Part shown: in pieces, positions 27,871-35,967 of the stretch
How positions within the stretch are numbered: position 1 is the first letter of the stretch
Layout: each line of letters opens with the position of its first letter
DNA from: an uncultured Bacteroidota bacterium
GTDB lineage: Bacteria > Bacteroidota > Bacteroidia > Bacteroidales > SZUA-534
Assembly: GCA_946414435.1 (NCBI GenBank)
Contig: CAMKOM010000030.1
Span: forward strand, 1 to 35,967
DNA: 35,967 bases
Reading direction: 5' to 3'
Program-made: the position numbers and the translations under genes
Notes under the pieces: model-generated
What the model saw: only the letters and a program-made list of their open reading frames with translations
Database searches by the model: none
What the model was told of the DNA's origin: nothing

Positions 27871-27901
27871 AAAAAAAGCACCACCCAAACGGATGATGCT
27901 T
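27871..27901 (-). terminator. Intrinsic terminator of the 2027-residue surface protein gene
   Basis: Read on the minus strand: AGCATCATCC, a 4-base loop, GGGTGGTGCT and seven T residues, a 10-bp stem with two G-T pairs. It lies 25 bp after the stop codon at 27926. Confidence 0.85.
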
Positions 27902-27925
27902 CTTTCATTCTTATGATTTTACAAA

Positions 27926-30900
27926 TCAATTGCCAAAATCGAGCACAGATGGGTAGCCGGCTTCCATATCCACTACCCAACGTTTAAGTATGGCGTTGTC
28001 ATCACCGACATAATTGTTCAAGCCATAGTTTATGGTGGTGAATCGGTAATCTTGGTTTTCTGTACCACCGCAGTTTTCTACGGATCCTGCTGTAATTGTG
28101 CCCACTAAGGTCGTCATTTCACCTCCTTGAACTACTTCTACTGTTTCTTCTATTTCAAAAAAACCGCACAGGGTTGCAGAACCATAACGCACGCGTGGGT
28201 CGTTGTAAACCATGTTATTTGTACCGTTGTTGTTGACAACACAATCTTTGAGCCAAAAGCATCTATCGCAACTCGAAGTATTATCGTATAAGGCACCACA
28301 GATTGCACCTGGAATGCCGTTCAAACCGGAAGAACTATTATACGATGTCTGCATCGAAATAGTGCCATAGTTCACGCAGTTCTTAATTTCTCCGTAGTTA
28401 CTTCCACAAATTCCGCCAACCACACCATATTCCCCAGCTTGATTCCCAGCCCCATACGTTCCTGTAATGTCGCCAGTATTGAGGCAGTTTTCAATCACTC
28501 CGTAATTGTGCGTACAAATGCCGCCTATAGGATTTACAAATTTAACCTCAGCCGATACATTACTCCAACAGTTTCTAATTATGCCTCCATTCATGTTTGC
28601 ATGGCAAATGCCGCCACTGAAACCAGCAGGGTATTGTGCATCAGAAAGACCGCATGTCACACTTGATTCAACAGTAACCTTAACATTCTGTATAATTCCT
28701 TCGTTCCGCCAACAGATAACCATAAACTTATCTTTGTTTACCGAATTAATAATCAACGTGTGGCCATTGCCATCGAACACACCTTTAAACGAAATTTCAT
28801 CTCCCGGGTCGTATGGTTTAAAATCGTTGAGTGTCAAGTTCTTTTCGGTACTTTCGACACTTATGTATAGATTTTCAGTGTTGGTTTTATAGAAATTCAA
28901 GGTATCGAACAGAGTCTTGTAGCTTTCTGCTGAGTTAATCTTGTATTTAACATAGCCTTTATCGCCGTATGTTATCTTCTCTTTGATATATCCGTCGAAA
29001 CCTATAGTATAAGCGTTATTAGTCAATGCGAACTTGCCATACTCCGCCATTAGCGTTGTTGTGCTGATTGGGGTGCCATCGTTATCAATTTTCGCCAACT
29101 CAAGCACTTGTCCTTCATAATCGTAGTTTTCCATTGTGATGGTTGCCACATTAGCATTGCTGAGCGGGCCGGCAATGGTGATAAATTCACCGTTGTCAAG
29201 GTAAATGTCGTTTTTGCGAATACCTGTGCAAGGAATATACACATTGCCTGAAATCTTGAATGTGCAATTAGATGTATTCATTCCTATTGCTCCGCCTTGG
29301 CAGTAATTAACTTCATGCCAGCTTAGATCGTTGCCTTCCATTGTTCCACCCTGCAAATCCAAAGTACCCCTTGCTATTCTTATCGCACCGCCATTGTAAG
29401 GTGCCGAGTTGCCATTGATTAAACCTGCTTTTATGGTTGCCGTACCGCCTCCGTCAATAAAAATTCCGCCACCAGATGCTCCCCAATCCTGAAGATCACC
29501 TTTTGTTGTTTTGTCGTTGCTGACAGAGCCGCCTTCCATGGTGAACGTTGTGCTTTTATAAAGGTTTATCGTATCATTATTGCTACCATCATACGTCGCA
29601 AACATTACTCCACCACCATAAAAATCAGCTTCATTGTTGTCGATTTTGCCGCTGCTTGTGAGCTTGGCTCCTGCATCCAAATGTATTCCGCCTCCTCGTG
29701 AATTACTATAGTTATACATCACCTCCGCACCATCTTCAATAATGACTTCTCCGCCACGGCTGTATATTCCTGCACCTCCCGTGGTTGAAGTACTATAATA
29801 GATGGAGTATATTTTGACATAGTTATAGCTTACCATTGAGCCGCTTTCGAGAGTAAGTGTGCCTCCTTGGTTGTAAATACCGCCACCTCTTAATCCTGCA
29901 AAGTTTGCGTAATTGTTATCAGTTGCCACTTTGCTAACTCCGGCCTTTCCTACAACCGCACCATCGGCAAGCGTAACTATTGTGCCTTCGGTCATCATTA
30001 TTCCGCCACCGAAATTGTTTTCATCATTTTCATCATTTACATCATTATCATTAACATTAGCCTTTCCGCCCGTAATTGTCAGATTTTTGATTGTTACGGG
30101 ACTTGTGGTATTGATGGTGAGCACGCGGCCCAGTTGGTTTCCGTTGAGAACGTCGGGGATATCGTCATCGTTGCCTTGAATGGTAATTGAATGCACATGA
30201 ATATTACCGCTGAGTGTCTGCGAGCCTTTCACGGTGCCATTAACGTTGATTACCACATCGTCGGCGGCGCCACATTTCTCAATAACCTTGTTTATCAAGT
30301 CAAATGATTTGTACGGACCGCCGGCTGAAACGGTGAACTCCGTCTGCTTGAATATCGGCATTATTTCAACATCGCCGCGGATACGGAATTCGCGGGTTGT
30401 TTCTTTGACTCCGTCGCTCCAACCAATAAACTCATTCTCTCCCTGCTGAGCCGTCAGCGTCAGTTTGGTATCATATTCCACATTCTCCAAATGCACAATA
30501 CCGTTGTACCTGTTATCTTGACCATAGGTAACCGTGCCGCCCAATGCTATAATGGTAACATCGTATCCGTTACGCAGTTTGTCGAAGCGCTCTTCAATAT
30601 CATCCAATGAATAGTTGGGGAAACCATCATTTTCCGTTTTTATTTCATCATTCACAGCATCGCCGAAATAGGTGCTGCCTTGTGCCCATTGGAGTATTCC
30701 TGCACCATTAAGGCTATAACCCGCCCTTCCCTCAATGCAGAGCGAACGCTGAATAAGACTTTTGAAGCCGGGAAGAATGTTTTGGAACAAATCATCGCTG
30801 GTGCAACTGGCAATAATGCCTTTGTTCAGAAATGCAATGATTTTATTTTCATTGTCAATAATATTACCGTCTTCATCAAGACTTAACTCAGCAGTATTCA

Positions 30901-33900
30901 CTGTCAGCAGGTTTTTAAAATCGTCAGTTCTGTCGAAACTATAATCATCCCACTCGTCAGGCCAAGAGAAGCCGCCAGAATAATATTCATCTAAATCAGC
31001 CCCGCTGCCGATTGCAAAACCTTGGGCATATCCATTGGATGCATAAATAGTGTCGCAATAAACTTTACCGCCTACAAGCCAATAGTTATGGCATTCATAA
31101 TCTGATTCCTCCCAATTGTATCTCAATCGCAGATATTCTTCGTCATCCTCGCCACGATAATAGGTGTAATAAACATCTATCTGCCCAGAAACATTCAAAC
31201 TGATGATTCCTGTCGAATATATCCTTTTGGTTATAAACGGTTTGCCGATATTGCCTTCGAATTTCAAATATTTACTATAATCTTTGTCAAGAAGAGCCTG
31301 GTCGGTGATTTCGAAGAAATATGGAAGCCTATGCTCGAGTCTTTCATCGACTTTGCTTTTTATCTCAACCACTTTACTGTCGCGGTCGGCAATGTTGGAA
31401 AATTCAATTGTGCTCATTTCAACGCGTTCATCGTCGAAAGTAACGCTGACAAAGGCTCCCTCGCCAAGTCCAACCTTACCTATATCTGACCCTCCACTAA
31501 CGTTGAAATTGCAATTACCGGCGGCATACACATCATCGCCATCTTTTTTAACATTGCCGTTGGTGTAGGAATTGCTAACATTGAGCGTTGCGCCCCCGCA
31601 CAAATAGACGCCGAAACCTTTTTGGGCAGTATTGCTTTCCAAAGCAGCTTCGTTTTTGAGCGTGAGTATTGCGCCATCGGCCACGTATGCGCCGCCGCCG
31701 TTACCATTTTCGCTTTTGCAATTATTAACAGTTCCGCCTATCATCACCAACTCGCCCTTTTCAACATATAAGCCGCGCTTTTTCTGGTAACCATCACTGC
31801 CATGCACAAGGCAACCATCGAGTGTCAGACGCTTGCCCGAGAGTAACACGGCATTGCCTTCAACCGGGGTTGATTCGTCGATATATACTTCGGCGTTTCT
31901 AACAATCACCGGAATGTTTGCTAAATCGGTGATGCCGGAAATTCTTCTGTCAAAATCTCCCTTGCCAACAAAATCGATGGTGATATGTTTGGCATGGTCG
32001 TTAAGCGATTCGCCAATATTTATCACATCCATTTCCGAATTAGTAACATTTTCCGAATTAATTACATTGATTCGGAAGCCGCGCAGGGTGTTGTCGTTTT
32101 CTTCAATGATTCGCCCAAGCGCAGCGGCAATGGTATTGTATGGTTCATCTTTAGTGCCTAAACCGCCATCAGCAGCATTGACATCAACCCACAAAACAGG
32201 TGATATGTCCTTAAACACAGGATAGATGTAGGTGCTCATCTGTGTTATTGGTAAATGCAGCACGCTGTCGGTATAGCGGCGTCCATTGCAACGCCAGCTG
32301 TCGAACACCTGTCCGTCGGGCACTTTGGTGACGGCCAGTGTTACGGTTTCGCCAAATACAACCTGGTATTCATTATTATAACTGCCGCCAGCTTCCACAT
32401 TATTGAATGTGCCTTGCGATGTCTCAACCTTGGTTGTGTAAACCTGCTGGCCCCCCAGACTAAACTGACAACCCGCATAAGCCGCCTTGCTGTTGAGTGT
32501 TACTTTGAACCGGGCATACTCTTCGGCGCTTCCGCTGAATGCCGATGTCGGATAATAGTTGGTCATTGCAAAGCTGACAGAAAAATTGTCGAGCGCAGCA
32601 AGCGGCCATACATAGATTCTGCCATAATCATATGACACAACCACAACCGCATCTTCGGCAATGGCTGTCTCCTTGCCCTCATCATTGAGCATCAGGAAAC
32701 TATATCGCGAAGTCAGTGGCACAACCAAATCGTCATGGAAAGCACCAAGCCATGAATAACCCGATTGATTGTAAAATTCGAAATCACCCCACGAATTGGC
32801 ATAGTCGTACCCGTCGGGCTCGTCATCGGTTTCGGAATCGGATAGCCAGATACTGTATTCTTCCATTTCTTCTATTTTCTCATCACTGAGCGCCGGGCGC
32901 ACACCACCTTCCATGGCCATGTCGCTGTTCATTGTAATGTTCTCTTCAGTGATTTGGAAGGCCGAGACTGGTGCATCCTCCTCGTTTACACCGGCATTGG
33001 CAATCGAGAGCGTTGTTGTTGTCAGATTGGTGCGATTACCGGTAATGTCGACAATGCCATTGCCGTCTTTCGAATCACGGCCAACAATAAGGAAGCCGCT
33101 ACGGCGCACTTTGCCATTGCTGAGGTCGTCAACGTAAACGCTTGTCTGGCCGCCGTCAACAGCAAACATATTATTATCAGCGCTTTTGTCGGCGTCACGG
33201 CCGGTGATATAGAACCCGCTTCGGCGTACTTTGTCCTCACCGTTTGCGTCAACATAGACGGTTGTTCCCTTGCCGTCAACAGTCAGGTAGTCTTCCTGCC
33301 CGCCTTTCGACTCGCGGCCGGTAATATAGAATCCGCTACGGCGCACTTTCGAGTCGTCGCCGTCAACATGGATTTGCGTTCCGTCGGCGGTCACAGAGAA
33401 ATATTCTTTCTCGGATTCACCTTTGGCATCCTCGCGGCCCACTATAAGGAATCCGCTGCGGCGCGCTTTGTCGCTGTTATCGGTATCGTCAACGTAAACC
33501 ACAATGCCGTTGTCGGTTACGGCAAATACGGGGTTACCGTTGCGGTCGTTCACCTCGAAGAGCGTTGCTCCGTCTTTGGTGGCGCCACCCACAGTGGCTG
33601 CGCCGCCACCTTTGGATGCATATATTGCGTATGGTGCCGGATTAATCTTGGTCTCGCCAAGCAGCTTGTAGTTGGTGCCGCCTTTCACGTCAACTTCAAC
33701 TTTAAGGGTGATATCGAGTGTGTTCCAGGGCACATCGTCGAAACTGCCGCTGACTTTGTTCTTGCCGTCGCCAATTATGACGCTAATATTGCCATACTGG
33801 TCGGGTGTGGCTTTTTTGGCTTCAACATAATAGGTTTTCCCGGCATTCATTAGGCTGAACTGCAAGCCAACCTCGCCCTGAGTGATAAGATTTCCTTCGC

Positions 33901-34009
33901 TGTCGCGAATAACTGCCTGATAGGCGAAACCGGTTTGTGCCACAACTTGTACGGCTGCAACAATGGCAAACACTACTATTGCCAATGTCGTCGCAAATAG
34001 TTTTTTCAT
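27926..34009 (-). CDS. Giant fibre/adhesin-like surface protein with 40-residue repeats, beta-helices and GLUG motifs
   Basis: Exported protein of 2027 residues with a signal peptide (1-25). The N-terminal domain (about 26-133; FAYQAVIRDSEGNLI, PYAIYASKG) is of the Bacteroidota YQAVxRD type found at the start of fibre-like proteins. Then come four tandem 39-40-residue repeats (about 160-325), each with a VYVD strand and KxRRSGFxIxGR; RRSGF occurs at 183, 223, 262 and 302. A divergent InlB-B-like repeat region follows, then a parallel beta-helix with GGG(A/I)Y rungs, a second InlB-B-like segment (GENEFIGWSDGVKETTREF), a second beta-helix, and GLUG-type repeats (FSGGICHANMNGGIIRNC, VGGICGSNYGEIKNC). 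The end, MEAGYPSVLDFGN, is not a recognisable T9SS sorting domain, so anchoring is unclear. The role is probably adhesion or surface structure. Confidence 0.85.
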   Translation of the reverse strand: MKKLFATTLAIVVFAIVAAVQVVAQTGFAYQAVIRDSEGNLITQGEVGLQFSLMNAGKTYYVEAKKATPDQYGNISVIIGDGKNKVSGSFDDVPWNTLDITLKVEVDVKGGTNYKLLGETKINPAPYAIYASKGGGAATVGGATKDGATLFEVNDRNGNPVFAVTDNGIVVYVDDTDNSDKARRSGFLIVGREDAKGESEKEYFSVTADGTQIHVDGDDSKVRRSGFYITGRESKGGQEDYLTVDGKGTTVYVDANGEDKVRRSGFYITGRDADKSADNNMFAVDGGQTSVYVDDLSNGKVRRSGFLIVGRDSKDGNGIVDITGNRTNLTTTTLSIANAGVNEEDAPVSAFQITEENITMNSDMAMEGGVRPALSDEKIEEMEEYSIWLSDSETDDEPDGYDYANSWGDFEFYNQSGYSWLGAFHDDLVVPLTSRYSFLMLNDEGKETAIAEDAVVVVSYDYGRIYVWPLAALDNFSVSFAMTNYYPTSAFSGSAEEYARFKVTLNSKAAYAGCQFSLGGQQVYTTKVETSQGTFNNVEAGGSYNNEYQVVFGETVTLAVTKVPDGQVFDSWRCNGRRYTDSVLHLPITQMSTYIYPVFKDISPVLWVDVNAADGGLGTKDEPYNTIAAALGRIIEENDNTLRGFRINVINSENVTNSEMDVINIGESLNDHAKHITIDFVGKGDFDRRISGITDLANIPVIVRNAEVYIDESTPVEGNAVLLSGKRLTLDGCLVHGSDGYQKKRGLYVEKGELVMIGGTVNNCKSENGNGGGAYVADGAILTLKNEAALESNTAQKGFGVYLCGGATLNVSNSYTNGNVKKDGDDVYAAGNCNFNVSGGSDIGKVGLGEGAFVSVTFDDERVEMSTIEFSNIADRDSKVVEIKSKVDERLEHRLPYFFEITDQALLDKDYSKYLKFEGNIGKPFITKRIYSTGIISLNVSGQIDVYYTYYRGEDDEEYLRLRYNWEESDYECHNYWLVGGKVYCDTIYASNGYAQGFAIGSGADLDEYYSGGFSWPDEWDDYSFDRTDDFKNLLTVNTAELSLDEDGNIIDNENKIIAFLNKGIIASCTSDDLFQNILPGFKSLIQRSLCIEGRAGYSLNGAGILQWAQGSTYFGDAVNDEIKTENDGFPNYSLDDIEERFDKLRNGYDVTIIALGGTVTYGQDNRYNGIVHLENVEYDTKLTLTAQQGENEFIGWSDGVKETTREFRIRGDVEIMPIFKQTEFTVSAGGPYKSFDLINKVIEKCGAADDVVINVNGTVKGSQTLSGNIHVHSITIQGNDDDIPDVLNGNQLGRVLTINTTSPVTIKNLTITGGKANVNDNDVNDENDENNFGGGIMMTEGTIVTLADGAVVGKAGVSKVATDNNYANFAGLRGGGIYNQGGTLTLESGSMVSYNYVKIYSIYYSTSTTGGAGIYSRGGEVIIEDGAEVMYNYSNSRGGGIHLDAGAKLTSSGKIDNNEADFYGGGVMFATYDGSNNDTINLYKSTTFTMEGGSVSNDKTTKGDLQDWGASGGGIFIDGGGTATIKAGLINGNSAPYNGGAIRIARGTLDLQGGTMEGNDLSWHEVNYCQGGAIGMNTSNCTFKISGNVYIPCTGIRKNDIYLDNGEFITIAGPLSNANVATITMENYDYEGQVLELAKIDNDGTPISTTTLMAEYGKFALTNNAYTIGFDGYIKEKITYGDKGYVKYKINSAESYKTLFDTLNFYKTNTENLYISVESTEKNLTLNDFKPYDPGDEISFKGVFDGNGHTLIINSVNKDKFMVICWRNEGIIQNVKVTVESSVTCGLSDAQYPAGFSGGICHANMNGGIIRNCWSNVSAEVKFVNPIGGICTHNYGVIENCLNTGDITGTYGAGNQAGEYGVVGGICGSNYGEIKNCVNYGTISMQTSYNSSSGLNGIPGAICGALYDNTSSCDRCFWLKDCVVNNNGTNNMVYNDPRVRYGSATLCGFFEIEETVEVVQGGEMTTLVGTITAGSVENCGGTENQDYRFTTINYGLNNYVGDDNAILKRWVVDMEAGYPSVLDFGN
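33060..33530 (-). repeat. Four tandem 117-120-bp coding repeats
   Basis: The DNA encoding the RRSGF repeats recurs with starts 120, 117 and 120 bp apart (conserved CCGCT(A/T/G)CGGCG core at about 33096, 33216, 33333 and 33453 on the plus strand). Nucleotide identity is high in the core and lower between, so the units could recombine or change number while keeping frame. Confidence 0.8.
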
Positions 34010-34072
34010 ATTACTGTTTGTTAATTAATTACAATTCAGTTTGAATCTGCCAACACAGATCGGCATATCGTA

Positions 34073-34080
34073 CAAAAATA
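34073..34080 (-). promoter_or_regulatory. Candidate -7 box for the giant surface protein gene
   Basis: On the minus strand TATTTTTG matches TAnnTTTG. A TTG lies 23 bases upstream, a little farther than usual. The implied leader is about 60 bases of AT-rich sequence before the ATG at 34007-34009. The T-rich surroundings make chance matches likely. Confidence 0.4.
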
Positions 34081-34143
34081 AACATATTTTTTTTGTTTTT
34101 ACTCAATTTTTGACTGCTAAAATTATCAGAATACGACTCTGAG

Positions 34144-34187
34144 CAATAAAAAAACGCTGTAACCGATAGTTACAGCGTTTTTTATTG
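34144..34187. terminator. Strong terminator after the YDG/Cys-repeat gene
   Basis: A nearly perfect stem of about 19 bp (CAATAAAAAAACGCTGTAAC at 34144-34163 with its complement at 34169-34187) with a five-base loop and A/T-rich outer arms, able to act on both strands. It follows the stop codon at 34207 on the minus strand and separates this gene from the giant surface protein gene. Confidence 0.9.
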
Positions 34188-34206
34188 TAATCTGCTTATC
34201 AAAGCA

Positions 34207-35967
34207 TCAATTCACCATCACACGTTTTACCATACTGCCAGTTTTTACAATGTAAATACCCGAGCCATCAATGGTTATCATTACCAGAGCGGTATATATA
34301 CTGTTTTTATATACCAATGAACCCATCGCATTGTATACAAATATTTCATCTGTGGCATTTTCAACCACAATGGTATTACCGAAGGCGTATATGTTCACTG
34401 GAGTGGGAACCGAATCTGGCACAAAAGTATCGTCTGGCAGCTTAGTGCCTTCGGCCACTTTTGTGTCAGTTGCGCCACAACCACGCTCACAAGTGGCGGT
34501 TTTTGTACCGTCAGCGTCAGTAGTTGCATCGTTATTATAAACGTAGTCTTTAAAATCGTGCCCCAAGGCGGCAATTTCTTCTTGAGCAACCAATACGGCA
34601 TGGCATACTGAGCAGTGCTTGCCCTCGGTTTTGCCTGCAGCAGTGCAGGTGGCTGCAATGGTGGCGTCTATAACCTCGGTATGGCCGTTAGCTGCAACGG
34701 TATCTGAATTATAAGCATACTCGCAAACAGAGCATGTGTGGGTTGTGTAACCAACTGCAGTGCAGGTTGGGGCAGTAACAGTGTCGCTGTAAGTGTGGCC
34801 AGTGGCTTCTATGCTCTCGCCCTGTTCAAAAATCTTGTTGCAGATATTGCAGAGGTGGTCACCCGTGTAACCATCCTCAGTGCAAGTTGGCTCGGCGGTG
34901 TTTATGGTGGTGTAGCCCTCGTTGTGCGGACAGGCCGTGCGGGTAACCACAACCTCAACGCTCACGTTCTCGTAGTTGTCGGCATCTTCGCCTATGTATT
35001 CTGCCGTGGCGGTGTTATCGCCCACAATAAGGTCTTGGGCATCTACCCATTGCCAGTTGTCGGGCAAGGCCACGTGCTCGGTGTTGATGTAGTATGTCTC
35101 GATGGCCGTTGGCATATCGGGAGCGTTCTCTGCCTTGTTGATGGTAAGCACGCCGTCTGTCACCACAAACTGCACCTCAGCAAAGTTGGAGTTGGTGTTG
35201 CTGAAATTGTCTGCTGAAAGTTCCATGGCATACGTGCCGTGAGCCGTGCCGCTTGCCGCGGCAGTTCCACTGAAGGCAATATCGGTTTCGGTATAAACGC
35301 TCGTTTCATCCTCAATATCAACAATGTAGCCGCTAATGCTTTGTTCTTCGGTGTTGTAAGTAGCGGTGTTGCTGTTACCTGTAATGGTTACCACAACGTT
35401 GGTGTTGGGGGTGATTTTGGCTGTGGCAGTAGCAGTAGTAGCAACCGAATAGTTGCCAGCATCAGTGCCGCCTAAGGTTATATTGCTGAAATTCACTGTT
35501 ATGCCATCAGCCACATTAGCATCGGCAAAGGCTGTAGTGTAATTAGCAGTCACATTATCGCCCTCAACAACGCCGACAAGTTCTACTGAGCCAGTAGCAG
35601 TAGTTGTGCCGTCGTACATTTTATCCTCTGCTGACACGTTAATGGTAAGCGCCTTCGCGGTTATATTGGCCGTGGCCGTTGCAGTCGAGGCAACAGTGTA
35701 ATTATCAGCGTCAGAACCACTTTTGGTAATATTGAATGTCACTTGCTTGTCAGTTCCAACATTCTTGTTGTCGAATGTGGCTGACGAGTAACCGATAGTA
35801 ACATTATCACCGCTGACTATTCCCGATGGTGCCAACGTGCCTGTGGCTGCAGTTGCGCCATCATAGGTTTTGTCATTGGCCGCTACGGTAACAGAGATAG
35901 TCTTTGCTGTGATATTGGCTGTCGCCGTCGCCGTCGATGCAATTGTGTAGTTGTTTGCATCGGTGCC
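34207..35967 (-). CDS. YDG/MBG-repeat protein with Cys-rich repeats and T9SS sorting domain (5' truncated)
   Basis: The frame is open to the right edge, so 586 residues of a longer secreted protein are seen. The apparent start at 35835 is an internal TTG, not a true start. The visible part begins with YDG-type repeats of 83 residues (DKTYDGATAATG then DKMYDGTTTATG, each ending NYT/SVA.TATATA.IT) and an MBG-like domain (about 190-280). A Cys-rich block (about 345-500) follows with repeated pairs such as CNIC, CSVC and CSVC plus ATGH/AANGH/AALGH turns. The last 65 residues (PVNIYAFGNTIVVENA ... GIYIVKTGSMVKRVMVN) are a Por/T9SS type A C-terminal sorting domain. It is thus exported and cell-surface attached. 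The Cys pairs could bind metal or form disulphides; function is otherwise unknown. Confidence 0.88.
   Translation of the reverse strand, partial: GTDANNYTIASTATATANITAKTISVTVAANDKTYDGATAATGTLAPSGIVSGDNVTIGYSSATFDNKNVGTDKQVTFNITKSGSDADNYTVASTATATANITAKALTINVSAEDKMYDGTTTATGSVELVGVVEGDNVTANYTTAFADANVADGITVNFSNITLGGTDAGNYSVATTATATAKITPNTNVVVTITGNSNTATYNTEEQSISGYIVDIEDETSVYTETDIAFSGTAAASGTAHGTYAMELSADNFSNTNSNFAEVQFVVTDGVLTINKAENAPDMPTAIETYYINTEHVALPDNWQWVDAQDLIVGDNTATAEYIGEDADNYENVSVEVVVTRTACPHNEGYTTINTAEPTCTEDGYTGDHLCNICNKIFEQGESIEATGHTYSDTVTAPTCTAVGYTTHTCSVCEYAYNSDTVAANGHTEVIDATIAATCTAAGKTEGKHCSVCHAVLVAQEEIAALGHDFKDYVYNNDATTDADGTKTATCERGCGATDTKVAEGTKLPDDTFVPDSVPTPVNIYAFGNTIVVENATDEIFVYNAMGSLVYKNSIYTALVMITIDGSGIYIVKTGSMVKRVMVN
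35407..35967 (-). repeat. 249-bp tandem coding repeats (YDG domains)
   Basis: The segment encoding ANITAK...YDG...TATATA recurs with a period of 83 codons (249 bp). Two full units are seen, and a third begins at the window edge. Such arrays can expand or contract in frame and are prone to assembly collapse. Confidence 0.7.

Noticed and set aside
32954-33853. 299-codon plus-strand frame opposite the giant surface protein repeats.
   Set aside because: Antisense to the repeat array and itself repetitive for that reason; no start context or homology.

Overview
The window is from a Bacteroidales-type member of the Bacteroidota. The signs are: several candidate promoters of the Bacteroidota form (TTTG, about 19-21 bases, TAnnTTTG); no Shine-Dalgarno spacing pattern; an outer-membrane barrel with a carboxypeptidase-regulatory-like N-terminal domain; lamin-tail, GLUG and YDG-repeat surface proteins; and a type IX secretion (T9SS) C-terminal sorting domain. 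The glycoside hydrolases suggest a plant-polysaccharide degrader, for example from gut or rumen. I cannot name the species.

Layout. (1) 236-5726, minus strand: cobalamin-dependent methionine synthase metH, preceded by an overlapping sensor kinase / LytTR response regulator pair. A divergent promoter region (5709-5865) separates the pair from a 969-residue outer-membrane beta-barrel protein on the plus strand. This region holds a direct repeat with exactly the 9 + 12 + 9 geometry of LytTR operators. (2) 8807-16188: a C-terminal remnant of an efflux outer-membrane protein, then a secreted hemicellulose set of GH43, GH2 and GH3 enzymes. The GH43-GH2 pair is bracketed by two direct copies of a 69-bp sequence (67/69 identical). 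The left copy begins exactly where homology of the efflux remnant stops, so the pair looks like an acquired or rearranged cassette. (3) 16248-20176: aldose-epimerase-family protein, a frameshifted GNAT acetyltransferase, and the ribosome-assembly GTPases era and der. (4) 20253-26537: an AT-rich asparagine-synthetase-like gene without the glutaminase cysteine, a polysaccharide flippase and a large lamin-tail surface protein. (5) 26665-27675: asd. (6) 27926-35967, minus strand: a 2027-residue fibre/adhesin-like surface protein with 40-residue repeats, and a 5'-truncated YDG/Cys-repeat protein ending in a T9SS sorting domain and running off the right edge.

How the genes fit together. GH43 and GH3 have the catalytic residues of beta-xylosidase/arabinofuranosidase families, GH2 is beta-galactosidase-like, and an epimerase-family sugar enzyme lies downstream in the opposite orientation. 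Together they suggest breakdown of hemicellulose side chains and xylo-oligosaccharides, but no SusC/SusD pair is present. The LytTR system probably controls its own operon and the adjacent barrel. No RNA genes, CRISPR arrays, transposases or phage genes were seen. No gap between genes exceeds about 250 bp; the longer gaps carry the promoters, terminators and repeats listed.
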